Below are positions 37,514-46,996 of a DNA stretch of 47,675 nucleotides, in pieces. Position 1 is the first letter of the stretch, and each line of letters starts with the position of its first letter. Origin of the DNA: Planctomycetaceae bacterium (lineage in GTDB: Bacteria; Planctomycetota; Planctomycetia; Pirellulales; Thermoguttaceae); the NCBI GenBank assembly GCA_031267635.1, contig JAIRYX010000232.1, positions 1 through 47,675 of the forward strand, read 5' to 3'. A program made the translations under genes and the position numbers. The notes beneath the pieces are model-generated. The model saw nothing but the letters and a program-made list of their open reading frames with translations, did not search any database and had not been told where the DNA came from.

Positions 37514-38482
37514 CTATGGAACAGGATCGTACACAAACAAAACGGATTCCCCTAAAGAGAGCGACTGACCGGATTTTGCACGAAGTACCATTGTGTTTGC
37601 GGTAAATGTTATTTTTTGAGCGGAACGTTGTGTTGTACAACATTTTTGAGCGATACTTTTGAACAACTCAAGTAATCTTTGAATGGAAAAATTCGGCGTG
37701 TGGCATGTCAATAAAATAAAGCAAGCTCGTTCAAAATCCAGCAACGAAAAACAATCCGTCAATAATTCCGGCAGATATTTCGATAATCGCCAGATTTCTC
37801 CATGCGTACCATGACCGTAACTCGGCGGATCAAGGATAACGCCGTGATATTTATTTTCTCGCTTTAATTCTCGGCGTACAAATTTTTGAGCGTCTTCAAC
37901 AATCCATCGTATGAAATTTTGCGGTATTTGAGAGATTTCAGCGTTTTTTATTGCCCAAACGACAATATTTTTTGCAGCGTCAACATGAGTAACTTCAGCA
38001 TTCCCCAACGCCGCAGCCATTGTGCTTCCTCCGGTATAAGCAAACAGATTCAAAACTTTGAGCGAAACTTGTTGCGGCAAAAATGATTGAGAAATTTTTC
38101 TGCAAAGATTTTGGATTGTATTCCAGTTTTCTCTTTGTTCGGGAAATAATCCAATATGACCAAACGGCGTACTACGCAATTCAAACGAGAATCCATTTAA
38201 CGTGGTGATTTTCCAATCCGTTTCTACCAAATGTTCTACAGAATCCGTAAGGAATTTTTTTCCAAAATCTGTTTTTGGCAACCAAAATCCGCGCTCGGCA
38301 GATAAATTTGAGGATGTTTTTTGATCAATAATAAAAATAGCGTCCGCTTGTTGCCAAAACATTGAAGACGTTTTCGGAAAATTTGCGGACGGGCAATAAC
38401 GATCTAATATAATTTTATCAAACCTTTCAAGGCGTCTGTTTTCTCCAAAGTCAAGCGGCTCATATTGATCTTGTACGCACAT
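37514..38482 (-). CDS. RlmI/RlmK-like class I SAM-dependent methyltransferase
   Basis: The product has 322 residues. A short N-terminal beta region precedes a Rossmann methyltransferase domain: motif I VLNLFAYTGGSTMAAALGNA (about 165-185), an acidic VDAAKN loop, and VILDPPSYGHGTHGE (about 235-250), where DPPSYG matches the DPP(S/T)F-type motif of rRNA C5/N2 methyltransferases. It ends with the LLTCHTPNFS strand typical of the PF10672 family. The likely substrate is 23S rRNA, but the PUA domain of RlmI is not recognisable, so the target is uncertain. It precedes glgX on the same strand with a 300-base gap. Confidence 0.8.
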   Translation of the reverse strand: MCVQDQYEPLDFGENRRLERFDKIILDRYCPSANFPKTSSMFWQQADAIFIIDQKTSSNLSAERGFWLPKTDFGKKFLTDSVEHLVETDWKITTLNGFSFELRSTPFGHIGLFPEQRENWNTIQNLCRKISQSFLPQQVSLKVLNLFAYTGGSTMAAALGNAEVTHVDAAKNIVVWAIKNAEISQIPQNFIRWIVEDAQKFVRRELKRENKYHGVILDPPSYGHGTHGEIWRLSKYLPELLTDCFSLLDFERACFILLTCHTPNFSIQRLLELFKSIAQKCCTTQRSAQKITFTANTMVLRAKSGQSLSLGESVLFVYDPVP

Positions 38483-38571
38483 GAAAAAACATTACTCAAA
38501 GTGTATTCAACTACATGCTATTATTGACGCCATTTTCCGTAAAATCCGCAAAATGTATAATTATTTAGAAA

Positions 38572-39750
38572 TCATTCTACAGTAATATACTGACCTTGCT
38601 GGTAATACACACCGCGCGGTTTTAATGACGGATTGGAAGATGACAATTGCGTTTTCTCCTGTTGTCCTTCGTAAACAATTGGTTGTCTCGGATTTACGAC
38701 CTGCCATTGTGATGGAGCGTAAGAATTATTTATTGTATCATAAAACGAAATATATTTAGCCGACGACGCGAGTGTCTGTGATGGCGATTGATTGTCCATT
38801 GCAGGTTTGTTATCAAGCGATTTGGGTTTATTTAAACTTTCCGGAATGGTTCGCGTCGTATCAATAGAGTTTGGAGACGCTTTTTTAACATCATCGTTTT
38901 TCTTGAAAGAAAATGAAATTCCGCTCTCGCGAGCGTCGTATCGCGAAAAAGCTGATTGCGGAGCCGTCGCAACACTATTTACTGACGACGCAACAACAGG
39001 TTGCGGAATCTCTGACTCAAAAGACGAAACAATTTCATTGTGTACGCTTTTTAAGATAGGACAAATACGAATACGAATTTTAATGTCGTTGTCGGTTAGT
39101 CTGATTAAATCTTGTTTTTGCTCATTGCTCAAAAGAAGCGACAGACTCGCTTTCTCGCTGAGTAATGAAATATCTTTATTTGCCCAATTTGTTTTGAGTA
39201 CCGAAATATTCTCAAAGACCGTTTTTTCATTTTGTGTGTTTTCACCATCTTTCGCTGGAGAAATTGCAATAATATCAACTTTGTCGCCTTGAAAAATATG
39301 TTGAATCTCCGAATTATTTTCAATGTCAGACCTGGAAATATGAATCGGTACAGATTGATACCCTAACGGAATATATTCCGAAATTTCTGATTCGTTAGAG
39401 ATTGGAACAAAATATCCTTCAACAAGAATTGCCCCTTTTTTTATCGCCTGGTTCAAAATTCGCCCGGAGATTTGTTCAAACAAACAAATTGCTCCTTGAG
39501 GAACATTTTTTTCCGGTTGTTTTACCACAACAAAGTCGCTGGGAGACAATTCTTTTCCTTTAGATATGTCTTGTTTTAAAATAAAAACTTCCTGTAAAGC
39601 AACGTCAATCGGCTGTTCCAGATAAAATTCTTTTTTATCCCAAACAGAAGCGGTCGTTTTCGCAATGACCATTCCGGCAACAAATGCTCCAACAAGTAAC
39701 AGTAACGTTTTACAATAAAAAAAGAAAACTTTTTTTCGCAAGCGACTCAT
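38572..39750 (-). CDS. cpaB: CpaB/RcpC-like SAF-domain protein
   Basis: The product has 392 residues. An N-terminal membrane helix (about 12-30, LLLLVGAFVAGMVIA) leads to a SAF domain (about 45-110, VFILKQDISKGKELSPSDFV, then GRILNQAIKKGAILVEGYF). An RcpC-type domain follows (about 120-230, VPIHISRSDI, FQGDKVDIIAIS). The C-terminal third is low-complexity Ser/Pro/Asn. CpaB assembles the Flp/Tad pilus in the periplasm. No other Tad genes (cpaC-cpaF, tadB/C, flp) are in the window, so this is an isolated copy. GAGGAG lies seven bases before the ATG. A SAF-domain role in another export or surface system is possible. Confidence 0.75.
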   Translation of the reverse strand: MSRLRKKVFFFYCKTLLLLVGAFVAGMVIAKTTASVWDKKEFYLEQPIDVALQEVFILKQDISKGKELSPSDFVVVKQPEKNVPQGAICLFEQISGRILNQAIKKGAILVEGYFVPISNESEISEYIPLGYQSVPIHISRSDIENNSEIQHIFQGDKVDIIAISPAKDGENTQNEKTVFENISVLKTNWANKDISLLSEKASLSLLLSNEQKQDLIRLTDNDIKIRIRICPILKSVHNEIVSSFESEIPQPVVASSVNSVATAPQSAFSRYDARESGISFSFKKNDDVKKASPNSIDTTRTIPESLNKPKSLDNKPAMDNQSPSQTLASSAKYISFYDTINNSYAPSQWQVVNPRQPIVYEGQQEKTQLSSSNPSLKPRGVYYQQGQYITVE

Positions 39751-40050
39751 TCATAACTCCTCAAGTTAATAATAAATATAATTCGCTCTATCTATTATTA
39801 CTTATCAATTTCCGAAGAATTTAACAACCGTGAAATTTTTGTTTTTCAACAACATCCTACCAAATATCGTCTTTATATTTATTTTCGGCAATTTTGGCAA
39901 CCAGATTGCGGTGAAGTTGCAGAGACGTTACAAACAGAAAAATTTTTCCCATATAAAATTTCCGTTATTTCAAAATAGGAAAAATGAAATATTTATCTTG
40001 TCTGTTTTTTATCAAAAATAGTCCGAGTAAAAAATAACTCAAAAAATTTT

Positions 40051-40242
40051 GTAACTACTCAGTTGCCCAACCTAACCCAAATACATCCGCACGGCAACTG
40101 TATAATTATCCGTACCCGAACGACTTTACCATGGCAGCCCTTATGTATTAACTCATGTTACGTATGAGCGATTAACATTCAGGAAACATAATATTCAGGC
40201 ACCCAGTGTGGATTTATTGGGTTGGAGCGACTGAATAGTTAT
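40051..40242. mobile_element. MITE-like element, short copy
   Basis: GTAACTACTCAGTTGCCCAA at the left is mirrored by TTGGAGCGACTGAATAGTTA at the right. The flanking 8-mers AAAATTTT and AAAATTTG differ at one base, a possible target duplication. It lacks an open frame. The rest of the 39751-40352 gap is AT-rich and holds nothing else I can support. Confidence 0.65.
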
Positions 40243-40352
40243 AAAATTTGTTTGAAAAGAAACCGCTCTTCTCTTGATTCTGTTTTTGTTTCGGTTATCC
40301 TTAATAAAAGGTAAAAGATTCATTTCACTGGGCGAAATTTTGCACAAAAATC

Positions 40353-41447
40353 ATGTCATCCAAAAACGCTAAAGATAAAGATTTATTTCAAGATTCTACG
40401 ATGTCGTTCAGCCAGCATTTGGACGAACTGCGGACATGTTTGATGCATGCGTTTAAATGGTTGGCGATTGGCGTTATTGCCGGTTTTTTCTTCGGAAATT
40501 GGGCGGTACGGTTTATCAACCAGCCGCTGGAAAAATCATTGCAAACTTTTTATGAGGAACAAGCGAAAGTTAAAATTGCGGAAAAAGCAAGCGAATTAAG
40601 AGAAACAGGATATGCGGACTCATTGGCAGGTTATATCGAACAAGGTTACATTTTCGAGGAAACTTATGTCATCCCCAACGACGTCATGAGAATTTTGACT
40701 TATGGAACCGCATCTCCGACTTCCGCTGGAACGAATCGGCAAATGCCGTTTCTTTCGGTTTCGGCAGTGGATAATTTCAACGACTACAAAAGAACCGGCA
40801 GTCCGCCGCTCAAAATTTTCCTGATGAAAAAAAGCGCCGACGACCCGCGAGTCCGTATTAAAGCGCTCAGTGCGCAGGAAACGTTTTCACTGTACATTAA
40901 AGCGTCCTTCGTTCTCGGGCTTTTATTTTCCAGTCCGGGTATTTTCTGGAGTGTTTGGTCGTTTGTCGCTGCCGGACTTTATCCGCATGAACGGCGTTAC
41001 GTTTATTATTTCATGCCGATTAGTTTAGGGTTGTTTATTTCCGGAATGCTGTTGGCGTTTTTGGTCGTTTTTCAATACGTGTTGGATTTTCTTTTCTTCT
41101 TTAACCGTTATCTCGGCATTGATCCCGATCCGCGCGTCAGCGAATGGGTGAAATTTGCATTACTTTTGCCGGTGGGATTCGGTGTGAGTTTTCAATTGCC
41201 GTTAGTGATGTTTTTTCTAGAACGTATCGGCATTTTTTCGATCAAAACGTATATCAGCAAATGGAGAATTTCCGTTTTTGCTATTGTAGTTTTATCCATG
41301 TTTCTCACGCCCGGCGATCCATATAGCATGTTGCTTATGTCCGTACCGCTTGTGATTCTCTATTTCGGCGGTGTGATGATGTGTAAAATTTTCCCGCGTA
41401 AGGAAGGAATTTTCGATTTCGACAAACAAGATATCGTGCCGGTTTAA
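40353..41447 (+). CDS. tatC: Sec-independent protein translocase TatC
   Basis: The product has 364 residues. The N-terminal FSQHLDELRTCLMHAF is the classic TatC signal-peptide-binding motif. Six membrane helices can be placed: about 28-48, then the remainder from about 175 onward (VLGLLFSSPGIFWSVWSFVA, YVYYFMPISLGLFISGMLLA, and others), ending with the conserved FLTPGDPYS. The protein is more than 100 residues longer than E. coli TatC because the first periplasmic loop (about 50-170) is enlarged with a charged insert. It recognises twin-arginine substrates at the inner membrane. No tatA/tatB is present in the window, and the next gene (an AraC regulator) is not functionally linked as far as known. 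Confidence 0.93.
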   Translation: MSSKNAKDKDLFQDSTMSFSQHLDELRTCLMHAFKWLAIGVIAGFFFGNWAVRFINQPLEKSLQTFYEEQAKVKIAEKASELRETGYADSLAGYIEQGYIFEETYVIPNDVMRILTYGTASPTSAGTNRQMPFLSVSAVDNFNDYKRTGSPPLKIFLMKKSADDPRVRIKALSAQETFSLYIKASFVLGLLFSSPGIFWSVWSFVAAGLYPHERRYVYYFMPISLGLFISGMLLAFLVVFQYVLDFLFFFNRYLGIDPDPRVSEWVKFALLLPVGFGVSFQLPLVMFFLERIGIFSIKTYISKWRISVFAIVVLSMFLTPGDPYSMLLMSVPLVILYFGGVMMCKIFPRKEGIFDFDKQDIVPV

Positions 41448-41561
41448 AGAGTACAGTCCCTTTATCCTTGCTGACGTTAATGTCCCTTTTTTGATGAAAG
41501 CCGAATCTTAAAGTGTGATGAATGAGTACATCAAAAAAAATTGTCCTGCTTTTTTATCGTC

Positions 41562-42605
41562 ATGAAAAACCGCAAAGAATTCGCATCCGGTTCTCCTTCT
41601 TATCGGGATGGAAGTACAATTTATTGTGCGGATAGTTGTGCCGCTTTAAGTCGGGCGGTTGAGGACGAAAAAATTTCTTTTAAAGCGTTTGCTCGCGGGC
41701 AATATCCGGGCGACTTACTTCCGGTCAGTGCGTTGAACGGTTTGCGGTCGGTCGGATTTTGGAACGCTGCAAAAAATCAAGATTGGGGACTCGATTGGCA
41801 TCGCAACGAAGGAATTGAGATTTCGTATTTATTGAGCGGTCAGATTGTCTGGGGAACAAGTTCTTCGTTCTGGAATCTGGCGGCGGGCGATATGACCGCG
41901 TGCCGACCTTGGCAAATTCACCGTATCGGCAATCCCGGCGTCAACGCGGGAACGTATCTCTGGTTTATCATTGATTCGAGTATGCGGAATAACAATCAGC
42001 AATGCAAGTGGCCCAACTGGATTATTCTTTCCAAGCAGGATTTGGAGGAAATGCTTTCGCTGATGGTTTATTGCAATCAGCCGGTTTTTCATTTACCGCC
42101 GAAACATACCGCGCATTGGGAGCGGCTTTACCGCTTGCTCCGCGACGCACAGGGCAAACCGCCGGTTTCCGCGTTGGCGATTGTCATCAACGAAATTCTT
42201 TACACTTTATTGCAGTCGTTGCGCGAATCCGCCGAACAACCGCACGACTTCAAAGAAAAAACGCCCGCGTTGCAATCGGTACAGCATTTTTTCGAGGAAC
42301 TCCAAGCGATACCGGAACAAATGGCACACTTATGGACGCTACGTGAAATGGCGAGAGTGTGCCGAATCAGTCCAACGCGGTTTTCGCAATGTTGCAACCA
42401 ATTGACAAATCTTTCTCCGCTTCACGCGCTCAACCGTTTGCGAATTTTCAAAGCGGCGGAAATGATTCGTGAAAACCCGAGCATTCCCGTCGTGCAAATT
42501 GCGATGATGTGCGGGTTTTCGTCAAGCCAATATTTCGCCGTTATTTTCCGCAAATGGATCGGCAAAACGCCGTCGGAATTTCGTCAGGAAACTCTTAATC
42601 GGTAA
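41562..42605 (+). CDS. AraC-family transcriptional regulator
   Basis: The product has 347 residues from the ATG at 41562; the earlier TTG at 41541 is unsupported. The N-terminal half (about 25-190) is a cupin-like ligand-binding domain (RNEGIEISYLLSGQIVWGTS, AGDMTACRPWQIHRIGNPG). The C-terminal 100 residues hold two helix-turn-helix motifs (LREMARVCRISPTRFSQCCN and IPVVQIAMMCGFSSSQYFAV), followed by the family hallmark WIGKTPSEFRQE. It most likely senses a sugar-type ligand and regulates a nearby or distant catabolic gene. The propeller gene 300 bases downstream is the closest candidate, but that is inference. Confidence 0.92.
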   Translation: MKNRKEFASGSPSYRDGSTIYCADSCAALSRAVEDEKISFKAFARGQYPGDLLPVSALNGLRSVGFWNAAKNQDWGLDWHRNEGIEISYLLSGQIVWGTSSSFWNLAAGDMTACRPWQIHRIGNPGVNAGTYLWFIIDSSMRNNNQQCKWPNWIILSKQDLEEMLSLMVYCNQPVFHLPPKHTAHWERLYRLLRDAQGKPPVSALAIVINEILYTLLQSLRESAEQPHDFKEKTPALQSVQHFFEELQAIPEQMAHLWTLREMARVCRISPTRFSQCCNQLTNLSPLHALNRLRIFKAAEMIRENPSIPVVQIAMMCGFSSSQYFAVIFRKWIGKTPSEFRQETLNR

Positions 42606-42899
42606 ATCGGGGACAAAAGCGGTGCGGTTTGAGGCGAAAATCGTTCCGCTTTAAGCCGACGCCGCGCGGCAATACATTCCAATGGTACCTTTCATTGAGG
42701 AGCGTTTTGCTGCTTTTGAACGTTGAGAGCCGCTCGCTCTATCTTAAAAATATAAATTACTGTATAATATTTTTACGACACTGAAATCGCTTTAATTTTA
42801 TGTTTTCCGCAGAGGCAAAATTGTAAGCGAAAAGAAAAAAATAGAGGTGCAACAAATTTACAATTCCAACAAAAATTTAGATTTAGGAGAGAGAACATT

Positions 42900-44006
42900 A
42901 TGTTCAAACCACAAAAATTCCTGTTGTTCGCGCTGATTCTAACGTTTCCAATATTGACACAGGCAATCGAGCCGTTGACGAAACCGTCGAAAGCGATTGA
43001 GCTTGGCGAGGCGTATCTTCACCCCGACGGAATGACGGTACATCCGAAAACCGGCGACATTATTCTTGCCGCGCCGACAATCGGCGACAAAGGAAACGCT
43101 TGGTTGTTGAAAATTGACGCTGACGACAACGTTTCCCCTTATTTCGAGTTGCCCGCTCATCCAGAAACCGGACGTGTTACGCCGCTTGGAATCTCGTTTG
43201 GTCCCGACGGCAACCTTTATATCGCCGACAGCCAATGTCTTGGCGGTAACCCAAATCATAAATCGCGGATTTTGCGGGTCGTGCATCAAGACGGCAAGCC
43301 GGTGAGAAGCGAGGTGTTGGTCGAAGGATTAGTTCAGGCGAACGGTCTTGAAATTCACAACGGCAATATTTATGTCGCGGAAACGCAGATTGATCCGGCA
43401 ATTGTCGAGATGCCGATGACAAGCGGTGTGTTTGTGTTCAGTATAAGAGAATTTCTCACCCGCGCGTATCGTGCGCCGTTGCATGTTTTGCCGTACAAAC
43501 GCGATCCGCACTTTATTTTCAATTTTCAAACCGCCGACAAAGACCGCAACGGCGAGCAAAAAGTCGGAGCAAACGGAATCGGGCTTGCGAAAGACGGAAC
43601 GCTTTATGTGGCGAATTTCGGCGATAAAAAAATTATTGAGGTAAAACTCGATGCGTCGGGACGGCGTGTGGTTTCTTTCCGTGACGTGAATCCGGGCGGA
43701 CCGAATGAAAGCGTGGACGGCTTGAAAGTTTGTCCGAAAGGTTATATTTTCTTCGCGGATTATGTCGGCAACGCGGTTTGGGTTCTCAATCCGAAAAACG
43801 GCAAACTTGTTTTGATTGCTCAAAACGCGATCAATCCTGACGCCGAAGCGAAAAAAGCAGGCGCATTGGATCGTTGTTCGGAAGTCTGCCTGCGTGACGG
43901 AAAACTCTATGTTGCAAATATCGACTTGGAATCGTTCAAAGATAGTCCGCATACGGTTAGCGTGATTGATTTGAAAGGAATTGATTTTGATGAATTGTTG
44001 AAATGA
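42900..44006 (+). CDS. Secreted SMP-30/gluconolactonase-like six-bladed propeller protein
   Basis: The product has 368 residues. A signal peptide (KFLLFALILTFPILTQA) directs export. The mature part is built of beta-propeller repeats with NHL/SGL-type strands (GISFGPDGNLYIADSQ, GLAKDGTLYVANFG, DGLKVCPKGYIFFADY), as in the SMP-30/gluconolactonase/LRE family. Members hydrolyse lactones or simply bind metal and ligands, and the catalytic Glu/Asn/Asp set cannot be assigned with certainty here. AGGAGAG precedes the ATG. A terminator-like hairpin follows at 44102. The AraC regulator upstream may control it. The substrate is unknown. Confidence 0.8.
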   Translation: MFKPQKFLLFALILTFPILTQAIEPLTKPSKAIELGEAYLHPDGMTVHPKTGDIILAAPTIGDKGNAWLLKIDADDNVSPYFELPAHPETGRVTPLGISFGPDGNLYIADSQCLGGNPNHKSRILRVVHQDGKPVRSEVLVEGLVQANGLEIHNGNIYVAETQIDPAIVEMPMTSGVFVFSIREFLTRAYRAPLHVLPYKRDPHFIFNFQTADKDRNGEQKVGANGIGLAKDGTLYVANFGDKKIIEVKLDASGRRVVSFRDVNPGGPNESVDGLKVCPKGYIFFADYVGNAVWVLNPKNGKLVLIAQNAINPDAEAKKAGALDRCSEVCLRDGKLYVANIDLESFKDSPHTVSVIDLKGIDFDELLK

Positions 44007-44101
44007 CAAAACTATTCCTTGACGTGGATACGTCTAGTATATATTGCTTGCCCCGATCATTTGCGGAATCTCTGACTTGTTATGTTCCGCGAATGCCATA
44101 G

Positions 44102-44139
44102 AAACAAACGCAGAGTGCAGTAAAGCCCTGCGTTTGTTT
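44102..44139 (+). terminator. Hairpin downstream of the propeller gene
   Basis: AAACAAACGCAG (44102-44113) pairs perfectly over 12 bases with CTGCGTTTGTTT (44128-44139), with a 14-base loop and TCCTTTCTGTTT after it. It is about 95 bases after the stop codon. The rest of the 44007-44380 gap has only a small hairpin GCAGAGA/TCTCTGC (44286-44308) in the next gene's leader. Confidence 0.6.
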
Positions 44140-44380
44140 TCCTTTCTGTTTCAGTCGGCGTTGCGACTCTATGCAAAATTTATGCCGTTTTACCGTATTT
44201 TGCCATAATATCGCATGAGAAAATATCTGATGATTGCGTGAAATTTTGTACAAATAAACGCGACTTTAGCAATTATCCCCAAAAAGCAGAGAATTAAAGT
44301 CTCTCTGCCAATCACCCGATTCCTTACGAAGACGGAAACGAAAAATTACTTTCCGTAACAATTTCAAACGGATAAAATCA

Positions 44381-45013
44381 ATGGCTTCTGAAGCAACGGC
44401 ATATTTCGGTTTTTTGACAGTCACAGAAAATCCTCGATGCGGACTCATCGGCGGCTATCTCGTCTTAAATCACGCCGGACGCCCTGTCGAGTTTCACTGT
44501 ACTTCGCCGATTCGCCCCAATCGCGCGCAGGAAATTCTTTACGGCGCAACCCTTGAGGCGTTTCTCTACGGAGAACAAATCGCACAGACACTCATCAATC
44601 GCGCAAAAATAAAACCTGTCGTTGTGATTTCTGACATGCCGCAAGTTCTCGCGGCGCAAGAGTTTGTTAAAACGCCGCTCGTGTTCATCGCAAAATCGCA
44701 AAAACGTTCCGGCGATCAAGAAAATAAATTCAAAATTGTACCCCAAGAAGATTCCTCCGAGGAAAACAACGACGAAAATCCAAAGATTTCCACGCCGTCG
44801 ATTTCTGAAATGTTGACTTGCGTTTCAGGAATTAACATGTCTCGTTGGTCGGAACAGAAAGTTGGTCGGCGTCAATTGGCGGTACCGGAACTTTCCACAT
44901 GTCCGGCGACGGAAACGATCGCCGCTTTGGAATTGGTTACGCATGCGATTGATCTTGCCGAACCGTTTGAGCGAATTTGTCTGGCGGTGGAAGAAGCACA
45001 AAAAGCAGCGTAA
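44381..45013 (+). CDS. Conserved-looking protein of unknown function
   Basis: The product has 210 residues. No named family is recognised. The N-terminal 110 residues look like a compact alpha/beta domain (YFGFLTVTENPRCGLIGGYL, LNHAGRPVEFHCTSPIRPNR, QEILYGATLEAFLYGEQIAQ). A short acidic linker (about 120-145) and a helical tail follow. The stop codon is separated from the helicase ATG by a single base (TAAAATG), so the two are translationally coupled and probably work together. No signal peptide or membrane helix is seen, so it is cytosolic. It might be an adaptor or small partner for the helicase. Confidence 0.7.
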   Translation: MASEATAYFGFLTVTENPRCGLIGGYLVLNHAGRPVEFHCTSPIRPNRAQEILYGATLEAFLYGEQIAQTLINRAKIKPVVVISDMPQVLAAQEFVKTPLVFIAKSQKRSGDQENKFKIVPQEDSSEENNDENPKISTPSISEMLTCVSGINMSRWSEQKVGRRQLAVPELSTCPATETIAALELVTHAIDLAEPFERICLAVEEAQKAA

Positions 45014-45014
45014 A

Positions 45015-46973
45015 ATGCAAACATTACTTTCTGAAAAATTTGTTTCGCCGTTTGCGGTGGACGACAATAATAACGTAACGCACTTGTCGGATTCTTCAAA
45101 CGGTACGTTGTTGAAAACGTTTGAAACATGCGAAATGTTGGATTTTGTACCGAAGCCGACGCCGTTGTATTCGGTTCATCGCTTTCAAATTCCGGTCGCG
45201 GTTGCGGACAATCCGTGGAATCATTTGCTTTCGCAAAAAAACGACTTGCGGACGCAATCAATTTCGGTCGGAACATCGCCGAAAATTTGCGTTGCGTCAA
45301 TGCCGATCACTGTTCGTACCAAAATCGACGTGCGGAGTTTTTGTTTTTTAGTAACAGAAACGCCGCCGCAGAAAAACGGTCGCGATGAAAGCGCAACAAC
45401 GTCTGCCGTTTCGCCGCAAGAAACGATTTCGGAGTTACCGTTAGAATCTCATCAAGAGGACGCGGCAAATCTGCCGACAAAATATACGCGCATTAACGTT
45501 CCCAGAGACGCAATTAAGCTGGAAGATCGACTTAATTATTTGTTGCAGCCGCCGCTGGAATTGCTGTTGGGGCAGCCGACTCTTGAGATGCCGTTTGAGC
45601 CGTTCCCGTATCAACGTTCCGGCGTCTCTTTTCTTTATGCCGCGCATCACGCAATTCTCGCCGACGAGATGGGACTCGGCAAAACGATGCAGGCGATTAC
45701 CACGATACGCCTTTTGATTCGTTCCGGCGAGCTTCGCAACATCCTCTTGGTGTGTCCAAAACCGCTTGTGACCAATTGGCAGCGTGAATTTAATCTTTGG
45801 GCTCCTGAAATTAACGTGCAAGTGATTGAAGGAACTCCGGCACGCCGCAAATGGCTTTGGCAGCTTGATAATGTTCCGGTGAGAATCGCCAATTACGAAT
45901 TGCTGAACCGCGATTTAGAGTATTTCGACCGTCCGCGAAGTCAAGGCGGTCCGCATTTTGATTTGGTGGTGTTGGACGAGTCGCAACGAATCAAAAATCA
46001 GAACAGCGCAACCAGTCATGCCGTGCGGGCGTTGTCCCGAAGCCGAAGTTGGGCGTTGACCGGAACGCCGGTGGAAAATTCACCGAATGACCTTGTCGGT
46101 ATTTTTGAATTTTTATCGCCGGGCTATCTTTCGACAGGAATGAAAACGTCCACGATGAGCGAGCTGGTCGGCGATTATATTCTGCGGCGAACGAAAGATA
46201 AAGTGCTAACCGACTTGCCGCCGAAAATCATTCGCGACGCAAACCTTGAACTCACGGCGTCGCAAAAAACGACTTATGCGCAAGCCGAGGAAGACGGTAC
46301 GATTCGGCTCAACGACATGGGCGACTCGCTAACGATACAAAACGTGTTTGAATTGGTGTTGCGGTTGAAACAGATTTGCAATTTCGACCCCTTGACCGGC
46401 GACAGCGCGAAACTGGAACGCTTGCTTGCCGACATCGAGGAAGTCGCGGCGAGCGGACGCAAGGCAATTATTTTCAGCCAATGGGTGGAAACGCTGATCA
46501 AACTTCGCGATTATTTGGCGGATTATCATCCGGTCGAATATCACGGCAAAATCCCGTCGAAACAGCGTGACGACGTGATCCGTAAATTCCGCGACAACAA
46601 AGATTGTCATGTGATTCTCATGAGTTACGGCGCGGGAAGCGTCGGGCTGAATTTACAATTTGCCAGTTATGTCTTTCTATTTGACCGGTGGTGGAATCCC
46701 GCGGTGGAGGATCAGGCAATCAACCGCGCCCATCGCATCGGCGCCGCCGAGCCGGTCACGGTCACGCGGTTTCTCATTGCCGACACCATTGAAGAACGCA
46801 TTGATAAAGTGCTCCAAAGCAAGCGGGAATTATTTGAAGAAATCATGTCTTGCGCGCAAGGTTTCACCTCTCCTCACGCTCACGCCTTATCCGGCGGGAT
46901 GAGTCACGGCATGAGTCAGGAAGATATTTTCGGGTTGTTCAATCTAAAAGTTCCGAGAGTGCGAAAAAATTGA
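45015..46973 (+). CDS. SNF2-family DEAD/DEAH-box helicase
   Basis: The product has 652 residues. The start is the ATG at 45015, one base after the preceding stop; the ORF track's 44862 start lies inside that gene. The N-terminal 170 residues are not recognised. The ATPase core begins near 180 with PYQRSGVSFL, then motif I LADEMGLGKTMQAI, motif II LDESQRIKN (DESQ instead of DEAH) and motif III ALTGTPVENS. The C-terminal helicase half has IIFSQWVETLIKLRDYL, GLNLQFASYVFLFDRWWNP and motif VI QAINRAHRIG. SNF2 enzymes are DNA translocases that remodel protein-DNA complexes. The N-terminal region could carry target specificity. It is coupled to the 210-residue gene. Confidence 0.92.
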   Translation: MQTLLSEKFVSPFAVDDNNNVTHLSDSSNGTLLKTFETCEMLDFVPKPTPLYSVHRFQIPVAVADNPWNHLLSQKNDLRTQSISVGTSPKICVASMPITVRTKIDVRSFCFLVTETPPQKNGRDESATTSAVSPQETISELPLESHQEDAANLPTKYTRINVPRDAIKLEDRLNYLLQPPLELLLGQPTLEMPFEPFPYQRSGVSFLYAAHHAILADEMGLGKTMQAITTIRLLIRSGELRNILLVCPKPLVTNWQREFNLWAPEINVQVIEGTPARRKWLWQLDNVPVRIANYELLNRDLEYFDRPRSQGGPHFDLVVLDESQRIKNQNSATSHAVRALSRSRSWALTGTPVENSPNDLVGIFEFLSPGYLSTGMKTSTMSELVGDYILRRTKDKVLTDLPPKIIRDANLELTASQKTTYAQAEEDGTIRLNDMGDSLTIQNVFELVLRLKQICNFDPLTGDSAKLERLLADIEEVAASGRKAIIFSQWVETLIKLRDYLADYHPVEYHGKIPSKQRDDVIRKFRDNKDCHVILMSYGAGSVGLNLQFASYVFLFDRWWNPAVEDQAINRAHRIGAAEPVTVTRFLIADTIEERIDKVLQSKRELFEEIMSCAQGFTSPHAHALSGGMSHGMSQEDIFGLFNLKVPRVRKN

Positions 46974-46996
46974 CAATCGGCGCACGCTTTGCTTCA

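Noticed and set aside
37371-37643. 90-codon minus-strand ORF overlapping the methyltransferase end
   Set aside because: More than 40 codons overlap a solid gene in another frame, and there is no ribosome site.
44862-45014. N-terminal extension of the SNF2 helicase
   Set aside because: It lies wholly inside the preceding gene in another frame and has an Arg/Trp-rich shadow composition; the ATG at 45015 is better placed.
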